Assembly: GCF_901709675.1 (NCBI RefSeq)
Contig: NC_051099.1
Span: 3,038,001 to 3,102,000 of the forward strand
Source: Syngnathus acus
Taxonomy: Eukaryota; Chordata; Actinopteri; Syngnathiformes; Syngnathidae
Direction: 5' to 3'
DNA: 64,000 nucleotides
Every line of letters starts with the position of its first letter. The stretch's first letter is position 1. The notes under the pieces were generated by a model. It made no database searches, had not been told where the DNA came from, and saw only the letters and a list, made by a program, of their open reading frames with translations. Shown in pieces: positions 11,985 to 28,318 of the stretch. A program made the translations under genes and the position numbers.

Positions 11985-13250
11985 ATATCTGCGGTCACCA
12001 AAGTTTTTGCCCCTGGGCCCCATCTCACGTAAGGTGTGCAGATTTTCAAAATAAAACGATTGTCGGACTTGAAGGCATCGTCGGGCATTTGAACTTAAGA
12101 CGGATTGGGACAAATCAGGGTGAATCTGTGTGGACGCGTAAGAGGCTGTGTGGGTTTACAACCTGCACTCTGAGCTTTCCTTGGACGCGAGTCTGTTTTT
12201 GTGGCGGCTGTTTTGGTTAGCAACCACATGCAAATGTAACAAAAAGCTCCGCCCCCTCCCTTTTGTTGTTGTCATTAGTGGAGAAAAACAGTGTTAAGCA
12301 TTTTTAAGTGATCCGGATAATCCCCGCGAGTCCGTTGCGCTTATCTGCTTGGGGCCGGATGGACTTTTGCTTTCGGGGTCTTGGCGGGCGTCGATAGGCG
12401 GAGCCGTAATGTGTCTAGCGAGGCTCGCTAGACAGTCGTCAACCTTCCCCTCGCCTGCCCATCCCGCAATGCTGCCGCCGCCACGTCCAACCGGCGTGCC
12501 TTACCCTTGCAGCGGTCGCCGGGGCAACAGGCACCACGCGCTACGCCGGCTGGCCCGTTGCCTCTTCAGGATGATGTCATTATGTGAGGTGATACCAGAC
12601 ATTTTGGGTGTGACCACAAAAAAAAGTTACTCCTCTCTTTTCTGTTATCCCCCTCCCCATATTTGAGAAGGTGAGGTCCTAGTACCCGCTCACACTTTGC
12701 ACGCATTGCACAGCTTGCTGCCTTGATTGCACCAGTTGGGGCCTGGACCAATCATCTGGGTCGTCAAGACCCCCTCGCCCCCCCCCCCCCCCCCCAAAAT
12801 GAATAATACAGGCAGAGACAGCATCTCCTCTCCGCTTCCTATGTTGCCATGGAGGCTATGAAGCCTCCATCAGCCAATCGCGTCGCCTCCTGCCTGCTGC
12901 TGCCGACCAATGGCGGCTCCAGCTGTTGCCACAGACACCGGCGCCTGATTGGCTCTCAGCATCTCTTTCATGACTTTTCTGGGGGAGCAGGGGAAAAAAA
13001 ACATCTCAAGGGGTTTGGCACCTGTTTGACAAGTAGTCTAATAAAATCCCTTAAATTCTGACTGCACACGAAGAAAGGAAAAGGTGATGGTGGCACTTTT
13101 AGTCCCATTCAAGTCAACAACATGCTGTGTGCAGAAAAAACAACAACAGCAGCAGCCACACCCAAAAGCCGGCAGAAGCGCTACATTGCTTGACAGGGAT
13201 GCTTTTGACGAAGCAAACAAAAACAGATGGTTTCATCAAAATTAATACAA
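11985..13250. other. Intergenic region between mis18a and hunk, GC-rich in part
   Basis: I see no convincing coding exon. The segment 12300-12960 is CpG-rich and promoter-like, with CCAAT at 12874-12878 and 12907-12911 and ATTGG at 12948-12952. A C-run lies at about 12778-12795, and the inverted repeat GGAGGCT/AGCCTCC at 12850-12867 could form a small hairpin. Short ORFs here have no recognisable similarity. Confidence 0.5.
12779..12795. repeat. Poly-C tract
   Basis: About 17 consecutive C bases, the end of a longer C-rich run, in intergenic DNA. Confidence 0.85.
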
Positions 13251-13253
13251 TGG

Positions 13254-13259
13254 TTTATT
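13254..13259 (-). terminator. Candidate distal poly(A) signal of hunk
   Basis: AATAAA on the minus strand. If used by hunk it implies a 3' UTR of about 2.7 kb; an unrecognised separate minus-strand transcript is the alternative. Confidence 0.4.
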
Positions 13260-15946
13260 GCATTTCTATTTAACAATAACCGAGGGTTTGTTTTACAACA
13301 AAGTTCAATAGCTGAGGCATCAAATACAAATATTAGTTGTGATCAATATTGTCGTACAATCGAAGTCAAAGCTTTTTGAAAACATCTGTCGGCTTTGTTT
13401 TTGTTTTTGTTGAAAAGAAGAAAGTGTCCATCCCCTGATAAGCCCAAATACGGTTTACACTAATCACCATCTCATAGTGCGTATGTGCATGCGTGTGTGC
13501 ACGCATTAATTGCAAATAAGCTTAACTTCTTTCCGACCGCTCCAAGGCGTCATTTGCAAACATCGGCTTGTTTGTCCAACCGAGCCCGCCTTGTGCATAC
13601 CTGTGTGTGTCTGCGTTTGAATCTGTCTTTGTTTGTGCGCGTGTGTATAAAATATATGCGTGTATCTACATCTCTGTGTGTGAATAAAATCATTTGGGAT
13701 CATATGTGGGTAGAGCTACATTATGTTTATCATTGATTGTATCTATGCGTCAGTGTTTTTACGTGTGTCAATCCGATCTTTGGTTCAGCAGTGATCTAAA
13801 GTATAAAACAAAAACAACCTATTAACCTAAACTATGAAATGTATAATATAAGACAATAGCTTTAAATGATAATAATGAACCAAATACTTAAAAATGTAGC
13901 ATAAAATGTAAGGGTAAGAAGGAGGCTGGGCTGTCCACAAAAGACTGCACTTAATTGAAGTTGAAAAGAATAAATTTAGCCGCCTCTCAAAACGTTGCGA
14001 TTTTCTCCTCCTCAAGTCAAAGTGCTGCGCTTTTCAAAGAACTACAAAAATGGCGGCGGAACTACGGGAAATCGAAAGGACAAAACGTCGCACTGAATCT
14101 GGCAGGTGAAACCGATGGAAAGTAATAATTAGCAGCAAACGGGAAGACGCCTCGTCGTCGTCAAGTTGAAAACTTCTCCTAAGAGCGGACAAACAGCCGG
14201 TAGGACACCCGACTTCTTTCACGGTCTCCCATTAATCGTTTGGGTTTTGCATAATGCTAGCTGCTAGCTTAGCAGCGGGCCGGTTGCCTAGCTACGCGTG
14301 CCTTGCTTGTTGTCTTCGCCGTTTGCGCGTCTTGTCACTCAACACTTGCAATGTGGATCTCGAAGAGTCAGCACATCGCTTTTTATCTTATCTTTTCACA
14401 TTTAGTCTCATTTTTAACCGCTGAATCCAAACTTTTTTTCTCTCTCTTTGTTGGCACTTCCACACAAACAAAAGCCCCCAGCCGGAGCCTGTCGCGCTTT
14501 ATCCGCTTAAAAACAAACCGACTGTTTGTGTCATCTGTGCCATGTGTTGACTGGTGGGTTACATCCCACGCCCCTTGCCCTTACCCCCCTCATGTGTCTG
14601 GTTTGGCCCGTGTTGACCCAAAGAGGTTTACGGGGAACACAGCTGAATGGATTAATGTCTACAGTTTGTGTTTATGACACCAAAGCCAAGAGGGGGACTT
14701 CGGGGGGCATTGTGAAGTAGGGGCGACCCCCCGGAGAGCCCCTTGTTTTGCAAAGGAAAAATGCCACAATTGCAATTGAATAGAAATATTTGAAACAACT
14801 TTATACAGCATAAAAATCTCTTGACAAACCAACAAAAGTTACAAAATCTTACAAAAGTCTTCGCCCAAGTCGGCATCGACTTGGACATAAACACAATTTG
14901 AAAATTAAAAAAAGTACAAAGACTGCCGACAGACTGACAAGATTGCATGCAATGTTTCCTTTGGGTGCTTAACAGTGCCGAGCCCCCAAAAAACAATCCG
15001 GCAAGTGAAGGAGGACAAAGTTAACTTATTTACAGGTTTTTCCCCATCTTGGCAAATACTGGTTTTTGGTCATCGCCGTAAACGCTTCAGACTATTGCAC
15101 ACAAAAAGGACTTTTGACAGTATTTTAGTTTGCCAATTTAAATTGCCAACACGACTTCCTTTGCACATCCGCTTGGCTACAAACTCTCTTCAAATTGCGT
15201 AACAGTTAGTAAATTCGTGTGGAAAACGACGGACGTAAACTAGTACAAAAAGCCGGGACGGAATCGCCGTCTCCATAAAAACGAATAAAACTTGGCACCT
15301 ACGGAGCTCGTCTAGGGGAGCGTGAGGTCAGCGGCATTCGGTTGCGCTTCACCGTTTTGGTTTTCCCGTCAATGACGTCACGAAAACAAGTAGCGGACGT
15401 CAAATCAAGCAGGGACGGACGGACAGGGGAAGAGGCGGGTTAGCTGGTGCGAATGGGTCGGTGGCGGCTCACTTTGTAAGCGCGTCGTTTATTGGCTGGA
15501 TACATGTGTGGAGGTAGAGTCGTCCCAAGTCCCCCCCCCCCCCACGAGTCGTGCGCTTCCTAAGAAATGCTGCTTTAGCTACTGGAAGACGAGCAGCGTA
15601 ATGTTAATTCAAAGAAAATGAGACGCTGCTTTCGATACCCCCAAAAAAGTGACGGATAATGTTGAAGACTGATAAATCCAAATAGCAGATTTCCTTAAAA
15701 GTGCATAAAGTGAATGGCCATTTTGTGTTATTCGACTTCCTGATCATAAAAGAAGGCGCTATTAAAAACCTTGACAAATCGGTGCGGTTCTCGGCTTTGA
15801 GACTCGTGTTCCGTTTGTGTTGCTGCTCCGTGGATTCGGACCGATGAGCGCCAAACTCGGAAGTCATTGCTAAGGGAGCCATATGTCACATTTGAGTTCC
15901 ATTTTTAAGTCCGTTATTTATAGTTCACAGTTGGTTGTCCAGGGTC
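13260..15946 (-). other. hunk: Probable long hunk 3' UTR
   Basis: No coding exon on the minus strand after the hunk stop. The sequence is AT-rich with several TG repeats (13480-13690). A GC-richer patch at 13980-14300 looks like a promoter rather than UTR and contains a candidate plus-strand first exon (see separate entry), so the UTR could end earlier, near 14780, where a TATAAA-type hexamer is present. Confidence 0.4.
14050..14105 (+). other. Orphan first-exon-like segment, product unknown
   Basis: CAAAAATGGCGGCGGAA gives a good start context, followed by 18 open codons (MAAELREIERTKRRTESG) and a GTGAAA donor after CAG. It sits in a CpG-rich patch inside the presumed hunk 3' UTR. I could not join it in frame to any following exon, so it may be a noncoding or divergent transcript start, or chance. 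Confidence 0.2.
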
Positions 15947-21318
<5,372 letters not shown>

Positions 21319-22160
21319 GACTGTTTGCCGCTCACTCGTCCCCGGCTACTTCCTGGGCTCCTCGTTAGGCAATTAGACGGTTCCCGAATGTGGCGTGTAG
21401 TTACAAGTGAATGCCACCTGTTCCATCCATAGGCATCCTACCAGCACATGAAGGCGTCGATCCGCAAAAAAACAACAACCTGCCTCACTTAGTATAATCA
21501 CAAAGGATTAATTCCTTAGCTAAAAAGTGGAGAGATCAAAACGGCCTTTGTCTTTGTTTGTGCTTGTGAGCGTGGTGGACGCTGGACAGCTCACGCTTGT
21601 TTGCGTTTGCCACTTTAAAGAACAAATGACTTTCCCGGTTCGGGTGAAGGAGGAAAGGGCGTTCCGACAGTGGGCGGGGCTTGCCTTTGCCAGCCAACCG
21701 GCGTCGATGTAGGAGAGTGTTGAGGAACAGAGCCAATCAGCGCTGACGTAGGCGTGGCATTTGGGAGAAATACAAAAACACACTCTGGTAAACAAAACAA
21801 AAAAAAAGCACAAACAACGAACACGTTGCAAGGCAATCGAAAATACACGCGCAACACAGTTACTAGACTGGACAGTTACTACACTAACATTTGGGAAATA
21901 TTGAAATGTTTTCACAAAAAGAAAATTGGTTGAATTTGCAGTTTTATTTGGAGGTGGTGGTTGCATGTGTGTGTGTGTGTGTGTGTGGGGGGGGTCTTAA
22001 TTTATAAAAAACAGAATTGTAGTTTTGTTTTTGAAAGTAACAATGATACCTCTTAACCAACAGGTGGAACAGCTGCCTCCAAAGAAAAGCGACGTGCTGC
22101 CAACACTGCTCTGATTGAGGTGAGTTGTTGACATATTACGGAGTATAAACGTTACTGTAC
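21319..22160. promoter_or_regulatory. hunk 5' flank and intergenic region
   Basis: Presumed hunk promoter/5' UTR next to the start codon, then AT-rich intergenic DNA with a TG repeat and G-run at 21965-21995. It holds an isolated exon-like segment at 22064-22119 (separate entry). Confidence 0.4.
22064..22119 (+). other. Orphan internal-exon-like segment, product unknown
   Basis: Bounded by a good acceptor (CTTAACCAACAG) and donor (GAG/GTGAGT). Only one frame is open through its 56 bp, reading GTAASKEKRRAANTALIE with the first G split. No family recognised and no partner exon found on the plus strand. It could be an exon of an unannotated plus-strand transcript, a relic, or chance. Confidence 0.2.
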
Positions 22161-22568
22161 TTTATTCAGCAAAATTACATCAGGATTGAGCTGCTTTTAT
22201 AGACACGAATTAACCATTTCAAATTGCAATCATAATTTCCTCACCTATGAAAGAAATACTCGGAAGTGCTTCACAAAATAAATTAACATTTAATACACTA
22301 ACCAGCCGCAAGCTATTTTGGCAGAATATGAATAAATTGTCAAATGCTGGAGCAAGACACATGGATGAATATTTGTTATCCTCTACAAATAATGACTAAT
22401 ACCCGTGGCTTACTAGTCGTTACGTCACCATAAATCTGCCTTATACTGCCCCCAAGTGGTCGTACAAAGCAGCACAATGTATAGCAAACGAGTAGCCTAA
22501 ATAATTGTATTCCTTAGTTTCTATGAAGTAGAAAGGATCCAGAGCATTTTCGGGTCAGGTGTGTGTTC
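22161..22568 (-). other. uspl1: Probable uspl1 3' UTR
   Basis: Noncoding stretch after the uspl1 stop. Minus-strand AATAAA at 22161-22166 is the likely poly(A) signal. Confidence 0.5.
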
Positions 22569-25500
22569 CTATGAGAGTAAAAGTTCCAGTTCTCTGAGGG
22601 TCTCATCCTCCATCGCTTGCTGAGCCTCCGTTGCCACCGGCGTCATCGACAGCAGCTCGTCCAGGAAATTTTCAGCTTGCACCGGCGGCTGTGGGGTATT
22701 GGGAGTCCCATCTTGGCAGCAGGCCAGCACGTCCAGAAAGCCCGAACTGTCAGGCGAGGGGTGCGGCAGGTCGGCCGGCAAGGCGGTGGTGCGCGTGCCG
22801 GACGAGCTGATGCTGAAAGGCGCCGCGCTGTCGGGCGCGCGCGCCAGCAGCTGATTGAGCTTGGCCAGTTTCTTCTTCTTGGCCTTCAGCTTCTTCAGCA
22901 GCTTGTACCGCAGCGCTTCCGTGTCGCTCAGGATGGCGAGCGGACGAGGGGTCGGAGACCCCGTCTGGCTTTGACTATGCCAACTTTTCTTTGGAGACGA
23001 TGGCGGCGGGGATCGGACGGCGGCGCCGAAAGCGCCAAACGTCTCGGCGGCCTTCAGGGGATGCCCGTCGCTGTCCTCTGTACGTAGCGGCTGAGGTTTG
23101 GGAGCGGGCGGCCTCCTGGCGGGAGTGGGTGTGGAATGACTGGGAAGGGATTTCACACGAGGGACAGGTGCAGGAAGGGGCTTGCTGGTGCTTGGCTTCT
23201 GATTGGCAAGATGTTGGCTGATCAGGAAGGACCAGCGGGAGTTGTAGTTCAAAGGTGGTGACGGTGGCCCAGTGGAGGATTCGGGCGACGCCCTCTGGAC
23301 AATTTGATGCGGCGGGTCGGAGGCTTCGGCGGGTGCGCGGCTGGCTTGGATCAGCGTGCCATCTTGAGCTGGGCAGCTATCTCGATCGTTGGCTTCCTGT
23401 GGTGGCGCCGTGTTGGTCTTAGCGTTCTTTTTGTCGCGTTTAGGTTTGATTTTGGAGATCCTGCTGCTTCTCCTCGGAGCTTCTTTCAAAGCGGGGTCAT
23501 AATCGGGATCTTTGTCTGTGGGGTCGCTGGACTGGATCAATTGCGGAGGGTCTTCGGAGCTATCCGGCATGCAGTCCAGAAGTGCTTGGTGATCCGTCAG
23601 TGTGTCGGCTCCGACCTGCAAGCGGAAATGTTGTAAGCACTCGGTTCAGTCGATTGGAGGAAAGAGAGTTCCCATACTGTGGCTCAGAATAAGAACTGTA
23701 TTCTGCAGTCACGAGTTTTCCAACACACCTCTGTCAGGGTGAGCGTGACGATGTCATCGTGGGACAGCCCGTTGAAGGCACTTAGCAGCGTGGCGGAGCC
23801 GATGGACACGTCGCTGCAATCTCCCACCATCGAGGCGTTCTCGTCTCGATCCAGGACTACGCTTTGGGAAGGCGGGGAATCCGGCCGCGTACTGGACGGC
23901 GAGCACGCTTCCGAGCCGGCAGAATCCTCCTCCGCTTCCCAAAAGAGAATGTGCATTTCTTGAGCGGGAACGGGCAGCTTGGCATGGAGCGCGCTCTGCG
24001 GGTGCTTCAAGTCATCAAACTCGAGCCAGGAGCCTGAAGGCCGGGTGGACAAGAAGAACAAGAGAAAGAAGGGGCCAAGTTCAAACGAGAGCAAGCTCAA
24101 CTTTAGATACAAGGAGGGTGACTCCAAGAGGACACAAAAGAAGACCTGCGTCATACAGAAATGGGCTTGTCTGCTTACCGTCGGGTGTGCGCGTCCAGGC
24201 CACAAAATGCTTGGCCCGCTGATCATACTGGATGAGCGCCGTGACGGTGTGCGTGCGGCCCTCCAGGTTAAAGGTGAGCGCGTCCACGTCGCTGTGCGGC
24301 ACGCCCTCCACAAAGTGCAGCGCCAACACTGCAGCCACCCTGCGGCAGCGCAACATGACTCCAGGTCAGCAAAAAAAAAACTTGCGCAGATTTAAGCACT
24401 TACCGTTCCAGCTTCATGCTCCTGCGCTGATGGCGGGCGCCGCAGGCGTTGCACGGCCCCAAGTGGGTGGCGCGCAACGGGTGCCAATCCGGCACCAACT
24501 CGGTGAATGTGGTGAGCGTTTTGGTGACTCTAAAACGAGTGACATGCTGTTGAATGTTCATTTTTTTCAATCTTCAACTGACAGATTAAGAAAATGGCAT
24601 GAACATAACGATGACGCCGCTCGGGGGGTTGGGAGGGAACATGAACTGACCTTTCCCTAGTCACCGTCTTGCACTCTGCGCACTCAAACTCCCAGCGAAA
24701 GGTGGTCCGAAAGAGAGGCTCCGCCCACGAGTCGGCCGCCAGCAGGAGGGGCAGAGCGAACACGGGACTTTCCTCCTGGCCTGTGCAAAACAGCAGGTGA
24801 GGATGTAGTGACATTTCCTGACGGCAAAGCTCCAAAACGAAGGCGGCGCTTACCGAGTTGGCAGTGCAGCCGCGGCTGCAACGACTCAAAGACAGCCGCC
24901 CTGAGGCTCTGCAGACGCTCGTCGGCACGGCACCGCGCTCTCGCTTCACCATCTACGCGCAGAGAGAGATGTGAGTCGAGTCCCTTTGGGCAAAAAGTTC
25001 CATTCTCAGCTGACGCATCTTCTGGCGCCATCACTCACCGCTTTCTGCTGGGAGGGCGCGGCACACGCTGTCATAGCCGTTCATGAGGCGCCAGATGGCG
25101 GCACGCTGAGGCTCGTGCTGGGCTTTGCGCCTCCTCAGGCTCTGGCAGTTGACCAGTAGCACAAGCAGGACGTCCAGCCAGCACAGGTTGTGAGCATTCT
25201 TCCAGAAGAGATGCCCCGGCGTGCCGCTTTGGGCCTTCCCCGCCGCACCGACAAGTTCGTCGACGGATTCTTCGCCAGTTTCCGCCGTTATGTCGACACA
25301 TCCTCCGGGAGAGCTGACGGCTTCCACGCGGGCGTCGACAGGTTCCCCCGGAGAGGCAATTGATTCTTTGGGAGCGTCACCCGGTCCCTCGGGAGCCCGG
25401 TCGGACGATTCCAAGTCGCCATTGTCCTCATCTGTCGGTGGCGTCAAGTTCAACGAAGAAGAAGGCTCTTCCTCTGGCGGCCGGCATTCACGTCCAGAGG

Positions 25501-26501
25501 CGGGTGCCTGATAAGGAAGGCAGCCTTGGGGCAGATGAGACAGCTCGCTACAGTGGCCATTTTGAAGCGAGCTTCGTGCATACGACTGGCGGGAGCGCAG
25601 ACGCTTGGCTTTGACTTCCTCGCAGTCGTCTTTGTTTGACAAAGTCTTTCTCGTCCTGTTGCCGGCTGCCGTCTCCGACGGTATCAAACTCGACAAAACA
25701 TCCTCCAGAGGACGGCCGACCAGAGGAAAGAGGCACTGTGGAGAGGAGCCCAAACAGGATTAGCAGCTAACATGTTGCCACCTTGGCAGACGCGGTGTAA
25801 TTGTGCGAGCAAAGCGTCGACGGAGCGGCCGGCGGCTGACCTGAGGCTCAACGCACAGCGTGACCGATTCGTGCAGGTTGAGGCGGTACAGCCGCAGGGA
25901 CGAGCGCCGACCTTTGGACGCGCACCACGGGCATTGGTCTAGAGACGCTGCCCTCTCCTGGACCTTGCAACACAGCATTTCGGGACTTAATGACACATGC
26001 AAAGGTATTCAAAGTCTTCTCTTTGTAAAAATGTAACAGCTCGAGTCTTTTGAAGAGGTCTCATTCAGAAAACATGAGTATCAAGACACAATATGGGGCA
26101 AAAATGTGCTGTTTTGGTTGCTAGCGTGTTATTCATAAGACCTTTGAGTGGTACCTTTTTGGAAATTCTAGAATAATCATAATCTTAGGAAAATAGTTAT
26201 GCTTTACACACTTTTCATATTCCGCTAAAATTGAACCTTTCGCCTTTTACCAAAGATTTCCATATTGTCTTTTTCATTTGTCTTCTTTAAACGTGTTTGA
26301 TAAACCACGCCAAAGTCCAAGATTTCTCAGACTATAATTGAGAATGGCACTGTTGATCACAGTGGTGGTCAACCACAATTCAGCTTTGCGCAGGTGACAA
26401 GCAAGTTGAGAGGAGAGCAACCAAGGGCTCACACTGACTTTTCCCAAATACCCCACCGGTGGGGAGGCAAGAGCCCCCGAACCGGTGTCTTCACCAGGCA
26501 T
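22569..26501 (-). CDS. uspl1: SUMO-specific isopeptidase USPL1
   Basis: 916 aa. Cysteine protease related in fold to ubiquitin proteases but specific for SUMO; in mammals it is found in Cajal bodies and supports snRNA gene transcription. Exons (transcript order): 26501-26439, 25963-25841, 25735-25039, 24952-24854, 24780-24651, 24529-24404, 24339-24179, 24033-23729, 23615-22569. N-terminal region has VGYLGK and a CPWC zinc-type pair. Catalytic Cys is about residue 247 in NAHNLCWLD; the later His lies in KHFVAW and the Asp in the following SWLEFDD stretch. ESPVFALPLLL, FECAECK, HPLRATHLGPCNACG and LHFVEGVPHSD also match. The long last exon is Ser/Pro-rich with a basic helix KLLKKLKAKKKKLAKL resembling the human C-terminal helix. 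Start 26501 (MPGEDTGSG) is chosen; an in-frame Met at 26570 is possible. Next to hmgb1 as in human 13q12. Confidence 0.95.
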
Positions 26502-27594
26502 TGCTACGGCGCCGCTCCTCCCAAGGTCCGCCGCTGCTGCTGCCCGCTGCCATTCCAGCAGTATCACCATGACAACCTGGCTCACCTCCCAGGTAACTAG
26601 AGGACAGTAAGTAATGGAAAAGGCAATGAAACATTCAATAGTTGGACATTCAAAAGTCACATTAACTTTACAGGTAAACATAGAACGAATGAGGTGTCCA
26701 GTGTGTTCCTTTAAGTAGGTTTATGATTGACAGCTACTCTACAACCAACTAAAAACTTTCCTTGTGTTCTTATCATCTACCATAGCACGCGACTAATAGA
26801 GACCCTAAAATGTTATTAACCAAAATATACCGCACTTTTGTCTAAATAAGACAGAGTGCGTGCGGCACCTGCCGGTTAGCATGCTAGCACGCTAGCACGC
26901 ACGCGGCAGTACGAGTCGAAGCCTAGTAATAAACAAAAGCGACTTCAAATAATACATACCGTTCTCGCGTTTAAATTAAAAGTCGCCAAGCTCATCCTCA
27001 AAGTAATGAAAATAAGCCGGCGTGTGAAAACGTGCCGAAAGCAGTGTTGACCGATTAAGTCGTGCTGGAAACGTCGTGCTTCCTGTCGCGTGTGCTGCAC
27101 TATTTATATTCCCTGTCAAACCACGATCAACGACGGTTGGTTCCGCAGTGATGACTTTGACGTCGCTCCAAAACGAGCATAGAAGATTGTCATGGCAGCA
27201 GGGATCTCAAACTTGCGTTCATTTGCGGGCTGCAGTATAAAACTAGATATCAAACTTGAATTAGTGCGACACGAGTTTTTTTTTTTTTTTTGCTATGTAG
27301 TTGCTCTGTGTGTGTGTGCATGGCTTTTAGGAAGTTTTCCCAAAGTGACACCAAGCGGAAGGAACATATTTTGCTGTGAAGAGAGAACTTAGTGACAACG
27401 ACCAATTTCAAGAAAAACAGGAGACGGAATGTTTTTTGTTGAGCACAGGGGCGATGCATCACGGAATCAGACAACGCCCCCATCGCCTATCCCAGATGAG
27501 ACCCTTTTTTTCCTCATCATGACGAATCAAAAAAATGGCATATATTACAATTCAGGCGAGCGCATTAGCATGCACAAACATCAGCCCGCATCTT

Positions 27595-27685
<91 letters not shown>

Positions 27686-28080
27686 GACTCAGGGCAAATG
27701 GTGGGGTACACGATGGAGTCTGGACTGGTCGCCATTCAATCACAGGACACAGTAAACCTTCAAATCAATTCATTTTTTATTGCAGAGTCATACCTTCCTT
27801 TTATTCTTTTCTTTTTTTACACAAGTATCTGTCCTCCTGCTCAAGTACGGAATGACAATACTTTAGCCACCTCAGGTCTTTTGTGGAAGGAAGAGATGGT
27901 AGCAGGGGTCTCTGTGACTAGGGTGCGCCCCCACGGCGGGCTCAACTCTCGGCCCTATCGCTTCGCCTCTTCCACTCGGTCACAGTGGAGTGAAGAGCCG
28001 GGCAAACCCTCACATTGAGTACACAGTAGCAGCAGTGCGAGCAGCTCCGGCGTGCTCTGCTCCCACACAAATATTTTCAT
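26502..28080. promoter_or_regulatory. uspl1 5' region and intergenic DNA toward hmgb1
   Basis: CpG-rich DNA at 26860-27070 contains a probable noncoding uspl1 first exon ending in a minus-strand donor (ACG/GTATGT at about 26961). Beyond it are AT-rich sequence, a T-run at 27277 and the TATC microsatellite. ORFs across the microsatellite are repeat translations. Confidence 0.45.
27596..27685. repeat. (TATC)n tetranucleotide microsatellite
   Basis: About 22 uninterrupted copies of TATC, in the head-to-head interval of uspl1 and hmgb1. Expected to be length-polymorphic. Confidence 0.97.
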
Positions 28081-28318
28081 ATCCACGCGCCCCCGGAAAG
28101 CTCCGTGACGTCGCAACACCACCTACCAATGACTGGTCGTCTTCTATTAGGACAATGAAAAGTCCGCGGCCAATCAGCGGAGCGTCAACCCGCGCGCCGA
28201 CCAATGGCGTGGGACCTCCGTCGAGAGTAATGTTAGAGAACGGAGGAGTGAAGATACTGCGTATAGCCTCACACAACAGCCATTGCCGTGCATTGAGAGC
28301 CCAGTCACAGTCGTTCGG
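28081..28318 (+). promoter_or_regulatory. hmgb1: hmgb1 promoter and noncoding first exon
   Basis: Contains CRE-like TGACGTC at 28106-28112 and CCAAT boxes at 28126-28130, 28170-28174 and 28201-28205, a layout typical of a strong housekeeping promoter. A donor TTCG/GTAAGT at about 28318 fits a noncoding exon 1, followed by a 1.6 kb intron; CpG density stays high to about 29350. Confidence 0.6.

Noticed and set aside
12849-13061. 70-codon ORF in the triple-CCAAT region
   Set aside because: Its bases carry promoter-like elements and the protein has no recognisable pattern.
22617-23087. 156-codon plus-strand ORF opposite the uspl1 last exon
   Set aside because: Antisense shadow of a supported coding exon.
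27596-27685. Possible CRISPR-like or satellite array
   Set aside because: Units are 4 bp with no spacers; it is a simple microsatellite in a vertebrate genome.
27429-27755. ORF with LSIYLSIY repeats
   Set aside because: It is the translation of the TATC microsatellite.
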